This document shows, piece after piece, positions 45,509 through 57,493 of a stretch of DNA of 64,000 nt. Under the pieces are notes generated by a model. It saw nothing but the letters and a program-made list of their open reading frames with translations. It was not told the origin of the DNA and did no database searches. The position numbers and the translations under genes were made by a program. The DNA comes from Mytilinidion resinicola (lineage: Eukaryota; Ascomycota; Dothideomycetes; Mytilinidiales; Mytilinidiaceae), in assembly GCF_010093595.1 (NCBI RefSeq), contig NW_022985466.1, positions 411,797 to 475,796 on the forward strand, read 5' to 3'. Each line of letters starts with the position of its first letter. Position 1 is the first letter of the stretch.

Positions 45509-46108
45509 CAGGGGAGGGATAATCATATCCCCCTACCCCCTAGTCACTTCACCACCTTCTAATTGGCTTGGATCAGCGCGGAGTCTCCTCCGGGCATTCA
45601 CGTTTGCGTCTCTCTCTGCACGTGATGTTGTATATAAGGCCGTACGTGAGCTCGTACGTGAAGCTATACATACGGCTACGTGAATGGGCATGGCTAGACA
45701 GCCCCTCCGTTTTACGGCGCATCCTTTCCGATTTGTATAACTCACCTATGGATTCACGTACGGCTGTATATACAGCTGCACAAATTAGAAAGGCTGCGCG
45801 CATAGCTATACAATTCGGAAAGGCTATATAGCCGTATGTGAGGCCGTACATAAGGCCGTACGTGAGGCTATGCGAATCAGAAAGGATGCGCCGTAAAACG
45901 GAGAGGCTGTATAGCCATGCCCATTTACGTAGCCTTATGTATAGCCTCACGTACGTGCAGAGAGACGTAAACGTGAATTACCGGAGGAAGCCCCGCGGTG
46001 CTCCGAGCTAATCATAAGGTGGTGAAGTGACTAGGGGAAGGGGTGTACATGGAGTGAAAAGGGGGTGTACGTGGAGTGATTAGGGGGTGTATGATTATCC
46101 CTCCCCTG
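45509..46108. mobile_element. 600-bp foldback element
   Basis: The ends are inverted copies of CAGGGGAGGGATAATCATA and most of the interior is a near palindrome: GGTGGTGAAGTGACTAGGGG near 46020 mirrors 45534-45556, and the GCGCCGTAAAACGGAG segment near 45890 mirrors 45706-45720. CAAT lies on both sides (45505-45508, 46109-46112), a possible 4-bp target duplication. The interior has many TACGTGAG-type repeats. ORFs inside overlap on both strands and are by-products of the palindrome. It is little RIP-mutated and ends 31 bp before the stop codon of the next gene. Confidence 0.8.
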
Positions 46109-46139
46109 CAATTATTGGTATTATAGCGACTACAGGTTA

Positions 46140-47991
46140 CTAAAAGTTGAAATCCTCAAATACAGGCGTCCGACCTTTCAGCCATCCCAGCAATGCCTTC
46201 CGCAGTACAGATCCCGTGCAAAAGTACCAAGTTTCAGCATCAACTGTCCTCAAATCCTCGGCGAGTATTCTTCTCTTTTCAAGCTTGGCGCCGATTGACG
46301 TCAATTTCTCTTCCATCCCTTGATTTATTGATCCCGTCACGAATAAGGTTGTCTGGGAATGGAGCCTAGGATAAGTTTCAAGTGCGTCCAACGCCAGTGT
46401 TAGATCACCAGCACGTAAGGACCAAAACAGTCGAAGCCGATCAAGAGGTAGATCTGGAAGCTGAGCCAGCAGAGGCGTGATCCCAATACCTCCAGCAATG
46501 AATGGAATGAGACTATTGCTATCCTCTTTGACAGCAAAATCGCCTCCTATCCCCCGTAGTGGAATTTCCAGGCCCGATCGTTCGTTCTGGCGACAGAGAA
46601 ACGCGGTCACACGACCAACTGATCTGATAGTAATCTCAAACTCGCTCGAAGGTAGATTGCCAGGATGAGAGGATATAGTAAACGTCCGGATGAAATCGTC
46701 GTTTAAGCTTTGCGGGTCATCGTCTCGCATGTGACTGTATCCAATGTCTAGCTCTTCGGAGAAGTCCAACGCAACCCATTGGCCGGCGCGGTAAGGCTCC
46801 GGTCTTGTCGTAGTAAATCGAAACCGGTAGATATCAGCCGTAATCTGCGTCTTCTTCACAAGCGTCGCTCTATTGGTAGCAGTTTGTTTTAGGCCCGCGT
46901 TGATGCTGCTCTCTTTCGCGAGTAATCGTACGTTAGGGTTGTATGGCGAGAAGTCTCCAGTAGTCCCACGGAAGGGAAGCCCTTTCTGGACGTAAAGGGC
47001 TTCTACGATCTTAATCTTTACGACTAAATTCGACCGAGGGAGCAATTCGGCGGCAGCGGAGCCTACAACTACTTCAGTGGTCCCAGTCACGTACAAGACG
47101 GCGCCAGAATCGAAATCCGGAAAGACAACTCCCGCTACCGGATTGGTTAGCAAGTTGCCGAGTGTCTGATACAGTCTGTTGCCACTATACTCAGGATACA
47201 CCAGCTCTGCACCACCGTCGTCGTTGCGCAGCACTCGAACAAATCCGGGGGGACCTCCTCTGTGATTGGTGTCCATGTCGTAATCAGCGTTGGCACTGGA
47301 AATGAAGAAGAGGTCTGATTTTTGCAGAAGTTTCATTGCGTGTATGGGTAAATTGGCAGATCGTGATAGAAGTTCCGATGCTACAGGAGACGGTCGTATG
47401 TCTTTCTTATTCAAATATTTGGGGCAGTTCCCTGCACGGGCCTCTGTCAGCACTGAGAGTTTTACTGAATCAGGAAAACTTACCTAGACTCTGCTCAATC
47501 CTCACCACCAATTGAATCTGTCCGGAAGTGGAGTTGTCAGCATCGCCCTGATCATCGTCACTCTTTTCCATAGCGTCCAGAGCAGCGGCGACCATTCGTC
47601 CGTAGATTTTAACTCGCTTTCGGGTCACTAGGTCAATTGTCAAGCCCGCTACCATCCTCCCAGGCCCCTCGCTCTTCACGATCTCCCCATCGTCCCGGTC
47701 TCCGATGAGAATCTGAACCACGGGATCGTTTTTCCTGTCGACAATTGTCCGCGTGCCCATAATGGACGAGCCCAACGATTGCGAGAAGCCGGGCTCACCA
47801 CCCCAAATGGTAGCCCATGGCCGTCCATGGTCATCTACAGTGCCAACTGCAAGCAGAGGGGCTCTTTGAAGTAGGAACGATGCCTGAGGTGTCAACAAGG
47901 AAGATGTCGGGTTGTCTTGGTCGGGAACATGTAAAAGTTGATGCATCCGTTCCTCGCCAGACGACCAAGGGAGTCCCATTGAAAAACTCAT
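46140..47991 (-). CDS. PNPOx-like / ferredoxin-reductase-type fusion flavoprotein
   Basis: Exon 1 is 47991-47484. A very short intron (47444-47483, 40 bp, GTAAGT...ACAG) leads to exon 2, 47443-46140, giving 603 residues. The first 330 residues resemble two pyridoxamine-phosphate-oxidase-like FMN barrels (LLAVGTVDDHGRPWATIWGG; GFVRVLRNDDGGAELVYPEY). The C-terminal 250 residues are an FAD-binding FR-type reductase: FIRTFTISSHPG is the FAD motif, AGGIGITPLLAQL the NAD(P) motif, and WYFCTGSVLRKAL the C-terminal cysteine motif. No 2Fe-2S domain follows. The protein probably moves electrons from NAD(P)H via FAD to a flavin or other acceptor; the substrate is unknown. It shares a 625-bp upstream region with the divergent MARVEL gene. 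Confidence 0.85.
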
Positions 47992-48616
47992 GATGTGTAT
48001 GAGCTATGGCGGATTATCCAACAGATAGCCGTTCTTCGCATTTGCGGTTCTTATGCCTTTGCGTAGCCGTCCATTATTCAGCAGCTTACCGTTCGATGGC
48101 ATAGCGTACCATATACACCATCAAAGCTGACGCGATGCCGATGCTGCCGCCGTCGGCAGACTGGTGCAGAGGGTGAGGTCTGGAGATGACTGATCAAAGA
48201 GCAGACCAGCAAGACCTGATTGGACGGATGGACGAGAGAGGGGAGGACTGAAAGGCGGCATGATGATCGCGCCTCTCGTTGATTTCGGGGGTAATCCGGG
48301 GCATAGGATAAATCGTTCTAGGCAAGAGCTACTAGCAAAAAGGTTACCTTTGTACAGAACCTCCAAGGGATAGGTCCTAATTTTGATATTGTAGTTATTA
48401 TGCTCGTAGTCTGCCTATCCAGTCAAGTTTCACGTGCGACCAGGGCTGAAGCCAGCTGAACTTCGACAAGCGCCCATCTCAGGCTACACAGCTTCACTCC
48501 ACCACGTCTCTCCTTTTTCTACCACGAGTCTGCGACGCTACCGCGCCTTTTCATTCGCATTAATACCAATATCTTTTGTGCATTTCGTGCTAGAACCCGC
48601 ATCCCACGCAACAGCC
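47992..48616. promoter_or_regulatory. Shared divergent promoter region
   Basis: 625 bp between two divergent start codons (47991 on minus, 48617 on plus). No clear TATA box. A minus-strand ORF at 48366-48121 shows no family features and is not annotated as a gene. Confidence 0.45.
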
Positions 48617-49424
48617 ATGGCGCGCAAAGACAAAGTCAAGCCGACCCATTACCCCTTCATACCATTCCATCTTCTGCGAAGCGCGCAGCTGGTGTCTTCC
48701 ATGGTAGTCGCGGGTATCATGTTCTACTTCCTCTGGCATCTCACACATGATCACTACCGTCTACCGTGGACCTTCATTCTGGTAAGTCGAAAACCCTAGG
48801 TACGCGCCATTCAGCACGTATCGTTGTACTGACACCACATTACAGCTCCTCGCAGTCTCGCTATTAACAATACTTGCCTTGTCGACAACGATAGTGCTCC
48901 ACTGTTGCTGCGGATTAAACCCTCGCTTGAACGTCTGTCTCAATGGCGCCCTTCTCATTCTGTGGTCCGTTGGGTTCGCCCTCCTGGCTTGGTGGAGCAG
49001 CGGCACCCTGTCCCATGTGTGCAATAAATCCAACTGGGAGGACGAAACCGGCATTATGATTTGCAGAATCTACAAGGCGCTCTTCTCCTTCACATTGCTT
49101 GGCTTGTAAGTTCTCCTCCAAAGCTACATCTTCGCAGACAGCTAACGATTACCGTCCCAAAGCGTTTCCACCCTCTCAGCCGCATGCCTGGACATATATG
49201 TCTTCCGACGCGCCACCTCCCGCGGCAAGTATAATCAAATGCAAAACGTGGACCACAAGGAGGCTTTTGATGCCCCAGACCACGTCCTCGGACTTGATTC
49301 AGTCCCACTTCAAACACAGCGACCCTACAACGATGACCCTACAAATTCATCCAACCGCGGATACAGTGTACCGGAGGAACAATTCCAGTACGACACTGGA
49401 TATCGTGGTGCGAGAGTACCATGA
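48617..49424 (+). CDS. MARVEL-like four-helix membrane protein
   Basis: Three exons: 48617-48781, 48846-49105 and 49163-49424, with introns of 64 and 57 bp (both GTAAGT donors), giving 228 residues. Four hydrophobic segments lie near residues 16-37, 50-72, 80-105 and 128-155 (VSSMVVAGIMFYFLWHL; LLLAVSLLTILALS; GALLILWSVGFALLAWW; FSFTLLGFVSTLSAACLDI), which is the MARVEL arrangement. One loop has CNKSNWEDETGIMICRIYKA, with Cys and the W..E pattern usual in fungal members. The soluble tail from about residue 155 (RGKYNQMQNVDHKEAFDAPD) is polar. The likely location is the plasma membrane; role unknown. The start was chosen at GCCATGG. Confidence 0.85.
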
Positions 49425-50016
49425 TTTTGCGACCTACGCACACCTCGCCAGGGAACATTTGGGGAAGCAAGGCAAAGGGGAAAATCGCTTCACGTTTGGA
49501 CGCATTTGATATTGGGATGTTCACCCTAGAATTTGGAAGTCGGAGTTATAGCGTGTATCACCACGTGTAGCCACGAATACTTTCTGATATATTTTATATT
49601 TCGTGAACTATCTCCAAGATCTCCACCAAAGTGTTCTGATCCTTCTTGCATCTCGCCTCTCGAAGTCTGATTTTCCAGCTTTTCGAAGTAGTCGAGGAGT
49701 TGTGCCGATATATGCAGCTTGCCGCTGATATAACACGTCGGAGGGAGACATGTTCGGGCTTATTAGGACTTAAGATAGGCCTTCTAGTGGTGGAAAGGTT
49801 GTCTCGCGCGATAGTCGGGTGGGATAGTGCTAATGCATGTAATTCTGCATTGACTTCTTACGTCTCTTGATTTGGCATCAGTCGGTGTACCATGGGGCCT
49901 GATGCCTCATACTTAATACGACTTTGACGGCGCATTTTGGCGCGGCGATTGTCGACCGTGCCGTCGTTCAGACAAATTCTAGTAGCGGACAGCAAAAGCC
50001 GTCCCCGTCTTTGTGT
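49425..50016. other. Convergent 3' intergenic region
   Basis: 592 bp between two 3' ends. No gene or repeat seen. TATATTTTATATTTC at 49590-49605 may serve 3' processing of the plus-strand gene. Confidence 0.45.
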
Positions 50017-53000
50017 TCAGCTACTTCGACCACCTCGTCCATCAAAGGTTTTGTCGAGTTTCGCAAGAGCAGCAGCTTTTTCGGCGTCAAATTTCGCGCC
50101 CTGCACTCTTGTCGGTAGGTCTCTCATGACTTGTTGCACAAGGATCTCCAAATCCTTCGGATCTTTTGGTTTAATCGCCTGTTGCTTCGTCGCTGCGGGT
50201 CCTGAACTTGACCCCGAACCCGATCCTGGCTTCAAAGCCTCCTTCCTTCGAAGCAAGACCTGGCCCTTAGAGTCCATGTAAGTCTCGTAACCGTGCTGGT
50301 CAAGGACTTCATTGGGGACCACCCCCTTGGCTTCTAATTCGCGGATGAGCTCTTGGTTTTCTCGATTGCCCTCCAACAAAAAACGCAGGCACATGATTGC
50401 GTGCTCCCTGATATAAGGATTGTGCTCATCAAACGTACAACAGTTGAGAATGGCCTCTATACCTCCAAGGGGTCGTACTTGATCCTGCACCTTACGGGAT
50501 TTCCAAACGAGCGATGAGAGAACAAGCACTGCTAGCTTCTTGAGATTGCGCCACTCAAAGTCCGATGGCTCATCCTGCGCTTCATCAATGTATGGTCGCG
50601 GCTCGGGAGCATATGTATCAGGTGCCACAGGATTTGTTGAGCCTGATGCACCAGCGATGTCGTATGGTCGCTCCACTGCAACTGGAACAGCATCGGAGGC
50701 GGGTGGAATATGGCCAGGGTCAGAACTTGGTCTAGGATTGGTCCTAGCCGTTGAAGCTAGAGGCGCAACGGAGAGTTGGCCCTTCGGAATAGCAGCATCG
50801 AGTTCTTTCAGCAGAGTGACTAGTTCGCTCGTGATTTCCCACTCGGCCATCATCTTCTTCCATACTTCGTGCTCCGTCAATATCGCGAAAAACTCCAGGT
50901 ATTGGTAGACGCCCTCATACATCCTCTCCATGTCCCAAAGGTTGAGTGGGAAATCCTCTGGGTGCGCAAAACCCGCCCGTATTTGACCCTGTAAAAAGAT
51001 CAAGGCGCAGGTTTGAGGGATAATATGACGGCGGAACTCGGTTAACAGGAAGTTGACCATGTGCACATCTACGCGCATGGGATAGGTATCTGGACCCTCT
51101 TTCTCCACGTCTATGTCTGTTTCTTTGTAGATGCTTCGTGTCATTTGGACAGACTGCCGTGCTCGGAAAATATTCGTGAGTAGCTTCATGATGACAGCTT
51201 GGGCGGGAGAAATTATGTCCTTGCTCCTTGAATTTAGTTAGTATATGCTAGACTTGTAAACAAAACCCATAGAACGTACTCTCTGAAAGCGTGGTAGCTG
51301 AACGGCATCAGTCCGTTCGTAAGTATGGCTTCCATTATCTTCACCATGAACTTGAAGTAGAGTTCTTCCTCTCGCAGATCCCAGGCGGCGACAAAGATTA
51401 AAAGTTCCCGAAGCAGATTTCGCCCGTTATCTTGGGCGAGGAGCAAATGACACCGCACAGTATGCATGTTCCTGATAGCAATGATCTCATCCGGCGTAGA
51501 GCCATATCCGACCGTGCCTTCTCCAGGGGTTACGATGCCGGACATGATTATCATTGGCAAAACCTCAATCTCGGTAGGGCCAAGGATCAAGGGGACATCT
51601 GTCAGCAGACCACGGCCGTCGTCGCCAGGGACTGCATCATAGTCGTCTTCACTATCCTCGTCTTCACTGACATCATCAACGCCCTCTGCAGGTGGATGAG
51701 TCGTAGGAGGCGAAGATGGAAATACTGGAGGAGACGATGGAGACGCCAAGTTACTGGCCTGGGCCACGGATGGTCGTTCTGAGTATGTTTCGAGGCGTTT
51801 CATGAGATCGTCCTTTCCTTGTTGGAGTATTTCTGCACCGTACGATGCGGGATAGGTCATGCGGAAATCAGCTTCGCCAGCGGGCGGAGCATCGGGCATT
51901 TCGGCGGATATTGGAATGTAGGGATGGATTTCTTTTAGTGGAGACGGCGGCAGCGCTTCACCATCATCGTCGATGGCTAGCTGTGACCGATTTTCCGCCT
52001 CGGACGCTGCTTTAGATGAGGCAATGACAGATTTCCGCATCCGATCAACCTCAATCTGAAGTTGATTGATGCTGCGAGCGAGGGCTTGCACGTTTTCTTC
52101 GTTTTTGGCGTGCTGATCAACGACCGTTTTATACGCACTCGATGAGGTCAGCTCGTCGCGGTACTTAGCAATGATGTCGGTGTAAAGGATGTTCCATTTC
52201 TGGTGAGATCAGCTCGTGTCACCGGATATGAATGGAAGGGGATTGAAGTGCTTACATTCTTCTCTTCGTCAGACATAGACTGCCACCTTTTCTTGCACTC
52301 GGCAGCGATATCTGTCGCACTTGCCTTTTCACCCTTTTGCACGAGATCCCGCTTTACCTCCATACCTGTCTTTCCAATATAGAGCAGGAAGGGCGAAGAT
52401 GCAGGCTGCTGGGACGATTTTAATGGGATGTCTGGCCAATTTGGGCTCGGGGCTTCCGCGTGTCCATGCAACGACTTCTTCAACGATAGACTAGGATCAT
52501 CCGGGAGCCTGGGCCACAAATCTAATTTTGTCCTGAGGTCGCCATGACTGGAAGGAAGCACGCTGTCTGTGGAGTTGTCGAATAGCTCTACCCATAGCAT
52601 CAGCTTTCGGCGCTCGTTCCGGGCCACGAGGTTGTTGAGGAATTGAAGGCAGGTAATCAGCAGCTTTTTGACTGTTTATGGCACAAATGTCAGAAATGGA
52701 AAGTATGGGAGTGATAGGCCACATACAGGAGTTAATGACCGACTGCCATTTGTCCTCGTCTTGTGAACCAGCTTCCCCGTCATATCCTCTAGCTGTTACC
52801 TTCACGCACACGCTGATAAACTTGAACACTTCCTGACCAAACTGTGACTTTGCAGCCAGGTTTTGCGATTTATCTCCAGCGGTGAGGACGTTCCGGGCGA
52901 TCGAAACCATGCTATTGAGTCTTTCCAGGTCCTTGAGTAAGGTATTCGAGTTGGAGGCAATGAGCGGCCCCGATAGGCCTTCGTATTCCGGTGTTTGTGG

Positions 53001-53537
53001 ATCTGGGGCAGCGAAGCATCGTTGTTCGAGAGACGGAATCGCGGCTTCGAGTAGGTCTCCAAGGTCTTTCCAGAAGGGCGGCTCAGTACCAATTTCTTCA
53101 CTGGAGGATGTTAGATCCTTGGCTGGGGGGGCTTCTTCTAAATAGACTGACCGGACTTCTGAGCTCCTCCGGGTTTCTTCCAACGTCTTCTTCGCGATCC
53201 CTTCGAGCATGACCATGGTCCTGTCTTGTATGTAGTGGGGAGTCTTGAAATGAACCGTCCATGGTGCTAGAACTAGGCGGAGGTGGACGACGAAGGGCTT
53301 CGCCGTGTTCGCGGCATCTGGCGGCGACTCTGGCACGGTCGGCATGCCGGCGCAGATGCCTTTGGGTAGAGCGCTTTCGGTTCGTGCGGGTACAGGAGAA
53401 GCTGTGGCATGGAGAATTTGGCTTGATGGCGTAGGTAGAGGTGCATGTTCTTGGCGAAGCCGAAACCCCCACCAAAAATATTCAGACGGTGTGGGGCAAC
53501 TTTTGCACGGGTGAAATGGTGAGAGGAGCTTCATCAT
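50017..53537 (-). CDS. Ataxin-10-domain protein with an HMG-box-like insert
   Basis: Four exons: 53537-52727, 52671-52256, 52199-51280 and 51226-50017, with introns of 55, 56 and 53 bp. All joins keep one frame, giving 1,118 residues; a start at 53216 (MVMLEGIAKK) would give 1,011 and I think it more likely. The C-terminus has the ataxin-10 domain (KLAVLVLSSLVWKSR, GGIEAILNCCTFDEHNPYIR, EHAIMCLRFLLEGNRENQEL), as in yeast Ctr86. Near residues 361-430 an HMG-box-like segment spans the second intron (SSPFLLYIGKTGMEVKRDL, DIAAECKKRWQSMSDEEKN, KWNILYTDIIAKYRDEL). A coiled coil (ARSINQLQIEVDRMRKSV) and an acidic Ser/Pro-rich part follow. Ataxin-10 proteins act in cytokinesis and survival; a DNA-binding box there is unexpected. 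Confidence 0.8.
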
Positions 53538-53944
53538 TGGCTTCTAGTTTGAAGACACGTGAGAGGCGCAAACAGTTATATTGCACGGCATCATTGACTA
53601 ATCTATTGATTTTGTCCAAGTAAGCTACTGGCTACCTGGTAAATCCCCGAGGCCATAAAAATGGTGAACGGGATATCTAGGCTCCAGAGCAGTATTGCTC
53701 GAGTCTAGATATGTAGAGGCTGAAACGAAATCATGACAAATACTGAAGGCTAAGATGCCACGTCAGAGAGACCTCACTTTGCTCTAGGAACGCGTCTCAT
53801 GTGGGGCGGTATATTCAGAATACCTCTCACGAGGGTATAACCCTTGGACTGTTCCGGATTCGATAGAAGAATGAACCTCCAGTCGCACGTATGCTTCAGC
53901 AACTATGAATATGGAATGAATAGTTTTCGAAGGGATTGATCGCA
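53538..53944. other. Intergenic
   Basis: 407 bp between two minus-strand genes. Holds the ataxin-10 gene promoter and the URI 3' UTR. No repeat recognised. Confidence 0.45.
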
Positions 53945-56035
53945 CTATGTGCCTCCAGACTTCAGGCGAGAGGCTTTGAACCTACTCACCTTCTTATCTT
54001 TACCGTCTATCTCTTCCACTAGAGGGCTTTCAATGTCCTCTGCTGAGGGCGTGAAGCCCCCTTGATCTTGAATCATACGGTTGCGCTTTTTGTTATATTC
54101 GATAACGACTTCCTGAGCCAGAAGTGCCGGATCGAGACCGTCCTCATTCGGAGGTACGATGTCATCTTCCACGACGTTTCGCTCCACCACTCGATTAGCT
54201 AGAGTTGCTCCAGACGCCTCTCCACTGTCATTGAATGACTGGGTGGCATCTGAAGCAGGCGTGCCCGTGCCTGTACTGATATGTTCTGTGGAGTGGGTCA
54301 CGCTCGCACCAGAGCGCGAGATTTTGAAGCGTGACACTTTGACAGGCTTTGACGCTTCGATTGAAGATGTTGAAGCATGGTCGCTGTATGGTTGTTTCCG
54401 TTCGATGATCGCATCGGCCAAAGGAGCTCTGTCTACCAAAGGACGTGCGGTTTGTTGCTTGTCGGGGACCGCTTGCGCGGGCGCAGGTGAAACATCCAGT
54501 TCCTCAGCAAACCTCACCCCTTTCTTTCTTCCGCCTGATGTGGATGTAGGCACCACCTTTTTCTCAGGTTCCTCTCGCTGCACTACGAGCCTGCGAACAT
54601 CTTCTACTGATCCTGGGACAGCTGTCTCTTCCGATTCCGGGCCAATGCTCTCCAGCATGCGAGCATTCAGCTTTTTCTCGAGTTCGAGCATTTCCTTTCT
54701 GTAATCATCGGTAATCACGGCATGCGCGGTACGGCCATACTCGTCTTCTTCTTCGTCGTCGTCAGTCTCCGGATATTCGCCATCGTAGTCGTCATCGAGG
54801 TCTGAGAACTCTTCATCCCCCTCTTCCAAGTCAATCTCTGCAACCACAGAATTGACCTCTGCAAGACCATACTGCAACATTTCTCGTCGTAATGCCGCAT
54901 CCTCAGGTGACTCGGTCATGGGAATGATGGGATATGACGCGACTTCCTTGTCGTTCTCGTCGAGCTCAATCACCTTCTCACCTCGATTGAAATTGAAGGC
55001 AGCTAAGTCATCCTCCAATCCAGAGTGCACCGTTCCAGAAGTTTCGTTAGACGAAGACGCGCGCGGGGCTGTGTCTTGTGCGAAAGCGACAGACTTCTTG
55101 GCTGACGATGGCTTTCGATCAGCATTAGACAAGATTGGCTTAGGGGAGTCAGCACTTTCTTTGGGGAAAGTCCTGTCGGTTTTGTTATCCTGATCGTTGT
55201 GGGGTTCAGAGATAGAGCCTCCTAGCTTTTGTGAGCTTCCCGGGTTTGAAGGTTCCGGTGGCACAGAGGAGCTCGGGTTCAGAGTATCCTCTGCCTTGAT
55301 CGCTCCAGCCTTTCGCAAGGTGTCCATGACATCAGGAGCTGTTTTGCTCGGATGCAATAGCGTGCTTGCTACATAACACTGTTAGAGGACATCATCAGTG
55401 GCCAGGATATATGCTACCCACAGATCACGTTGCCTTCTTCGTCCAGCTCTTCATGGATGTCTGTCAAAGGCAGCCCTTCCTCGTCAGCGAGATCGGGTTC
55501 TAGCAGGACTAGCGCGGCTTCAAGCTTCCGCTCCGCCCCATCGAGTTGTTTCTGTACGGTTTGGGCATTCTGTTGAACATCTAGCCTTGTGAGCATAGTC
55601 CGAGTTGCGACGCCTGGGCTTGCTCACAGTCTAGCCGTCTTGAGATCATATTCACTACTTGGGCACCGTCCCGTTCTACCGGCTTGCCGTACCCTATGAG
55701 CTCTTTTATTTCTGCAGGATGTCAGTGAATGGTTGACAACGAAGTGAGTAGGTTCGCATACCCTTCTCATTAACTAGGTCTCCTCCAAAGGCAGATCCGA
55801 TCTTTACCTGCGCAATGTCAGCTGCTATACAAGCCGAGGGACCAGCAACGTTGCGTACCATGTCCTCGGTGCTTGGCTGGCCTTTGAAACGCTGGATTTC
55901 TTCTTTCAGCGCTTCGTATTCGAACTCCCATGTGTGCCAGTGATGCAGAGATTTACGGAGATTCGCAACCGTCTCTTCTAGTCGTAAGCGGTGCCGCTCG
56001 AGGTCGGCCAAGGGGTCTCGCTGCGTGCCCTCCAT
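53945..56035 (-). CDS. bud27: URI/Bud27 unconventional prefoldin-like protein
   Basis: Four exons: 56035-55762, 55711-55628, 55580-55422 and 55368-53945, introns 47-53 bp, 646 residues. Residues 1-150 form a prefoldin alpha-type coiled coil with the central hairpin (LADLERHRLRLEETVANLRK; VKIGSAFGGDLVNEKEIKEL; NAQTVQKQLDGAERKLEAAL). The middle is acidic (EEGDEEFSDLDDDYDGEYPE). The C-terminus has the DUF3835-like tail with LAQEVVIEYNKKRNRM, and the motif VSRFK[IA]SR occurs twice, at about residues 525 and 637. In yeast Bud27 assists assembly of RNA polymerases with Rpb5 and couples this to TOR signalling. It is divergent from TFB3, another RNA polymerase II factor, across 228 bp. Confidence 0.88.
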
Positions 56036-56263
56036 GGTGGGCTTGAGATGTTCAGACTGAGTGGAAAGAAGAAAGCTGAGGTTCTTGCAGGAGCGTCGGC
56101 CGCCGCCAGATTCGCCGCGCGGAACCAGCTCGGGTTTAGTCTGATTATCAATCTTAAGCCCGAACAATCTCCTTCACTTTGTTCAAGACATCCCTCTATC
56201 CTTTGCCGCCTTCATACTTCACCGTCACTCCTCCACCACGACCTCGTAGAATACTCCGCAAAC
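56036..56263. promoter_or_regulatory. Divergent promoter of URI/Bud27 and TFB3
   Basis: 228 bp between the two start codons. Two genes tied to RNA polymerase II function share it, so co-expression is plausible (inference). The TFB3-proximal part is CT-rich (cttcaccgtcactcctccacc), typical of fungal promoters without TATA. Confidence 0.5.
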
Positions 56264-57493
56264 ATGTCACGGGCCGCACAGCGCAGCGGCGCGGCCCCGT
56301 CGAAGCGCGCCCAAGAGGATGGCGGTGAGCTGCTCGCCCAACTCTCCCAGCTGCAGCTGCACGTGTCTGCCGCATCTGCTAACGCGTCTGCAGACATGTG
56401 CCCGGTCTGCAAGTCGGCGCGCTATCTGAACCCTGACATGCGCTTTCTCGTGAACCCGGAATGTTACCACAAGATGTGCGAATCGTGCGTGGATCGCAGG
56501 TTCTCCCAAGGTCCAGCAGCCTGTCCTATTGCTGGGTGCAAAAGAACGCTCCGCAAAGCGAGGTTCAGGACGCAGACATTTGAGGATATCAAAGTCGAGC
56601 GGGAGGTGGACATAAGACGAGAAGTGGCGAGTGTGTAGGTAATCCAGCCTTCTGTATCATCATCTGCTAAACTGTTGGCTAGCTTCAACCGGGAGGAAGA
56701 CGATTTCGAAACTCTACAGAATTACAACGACTATCTAGAACAAGTTGAAAATGTCACATGGAACCTCATCAACGACATCGATGTCGAGGACACACGGAGG
56801 AAAATGGACGCTTACAAGGAAGAGAACCGGAGGCAAATCACACGGAATCAATCCAACGCTGCTCAAGAGGCCATTTCACGCAAGGCGCGGGAAGAAGAAG
56901 ATCATGAGTTGACCCGTTTGAGAAGGGCCGACGCACGACGAGAGGACGAGCTTGAACGCCAGGAAAAGTCTGATGCTAGGAAAGGCATCATCAACAAGCT
57001 CGCCACAACGAAGGGTGATGCAGCGAGCATTGCGCGAGAAGGCAGGAGAGCGGAGCTGAAGAAGAGCTCGGCCCAGAGAGTAGCACTGGACAAGAAACGA
57101 GACGGCGATGTCTTCTCCTCGGGGACAGAGAACGGTGACGCTAGCAGTGCGTTTCTGTTCAAGGGCCTGAAGAAGCGGGTTGCGCCCCCTCCAGAAAAGC
57201 CGTATGATCCGTACGGAGGCTGGTCGGCAGAGAAGGAATACTTCTCGCAGCAGGATTTCTACGACTGGGACTACCTAAGTAACGCTCGAACGGACCCTCG
57301 TTATTCTGCTGGGGGCTATGACATCAACGACTATTGCGCGAGAGCATTGTGTGATGCGTTCTCCGGATTCGGTGTCTTTATTCAAGACGAGGTTTCGGGC
57401 AGAGACCTTGGCTCGACCCCATCGATGGCCACTACTGCAGCAGCAGCAGTTGGCGGCGAGAGAGTGGACGCAAAAATGGACGACGTGTTTTGA
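56264..57493 (+). CDS. tfb3: TFIIH subunit TFB3 / MAT1, CDK-activating kinase assembly factor
   Basis: Exon 1 is 56264-56634, a 48-bp intron (GTAGGT donor, CTGCTAAAC branch, CTAG) follows, and exon 2 is 56683-57493, 393 residues. The N-terminal C3HC4 RING finger has all eight ligands (C46, C49, C67, H69, C72, C75, C87, C92). It is followed by KRTLRKARFRTQTFEDIKVE and the MAT1 helical region (VFNREEDDFETLQNYNDYLE, TWNLINDIDVEDTRRKMDAY). A long charged coiled coil reaches about residue 270. The YDPYGGW segment near 315 is typical of fungal members. The protein holds Kin28 and Ccl1 in the TFIIH kinase module and stimulates Pol II CTD phosphorylation. The extra start ORF reaching back to 55991 overlaps URI and is not used. 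Confidence 0.95.

Noticed and set aside
45573..45950. Overlapping ORFs on both strands in the foldback element
   Set aside because: Explained by the palindrome and its TACGTGAG-type repeats.
48121..48366. 81-residue minus-strand ORF in the divergent promoter
   Set aside because: No motif, and it lies in a likely regulatory region.
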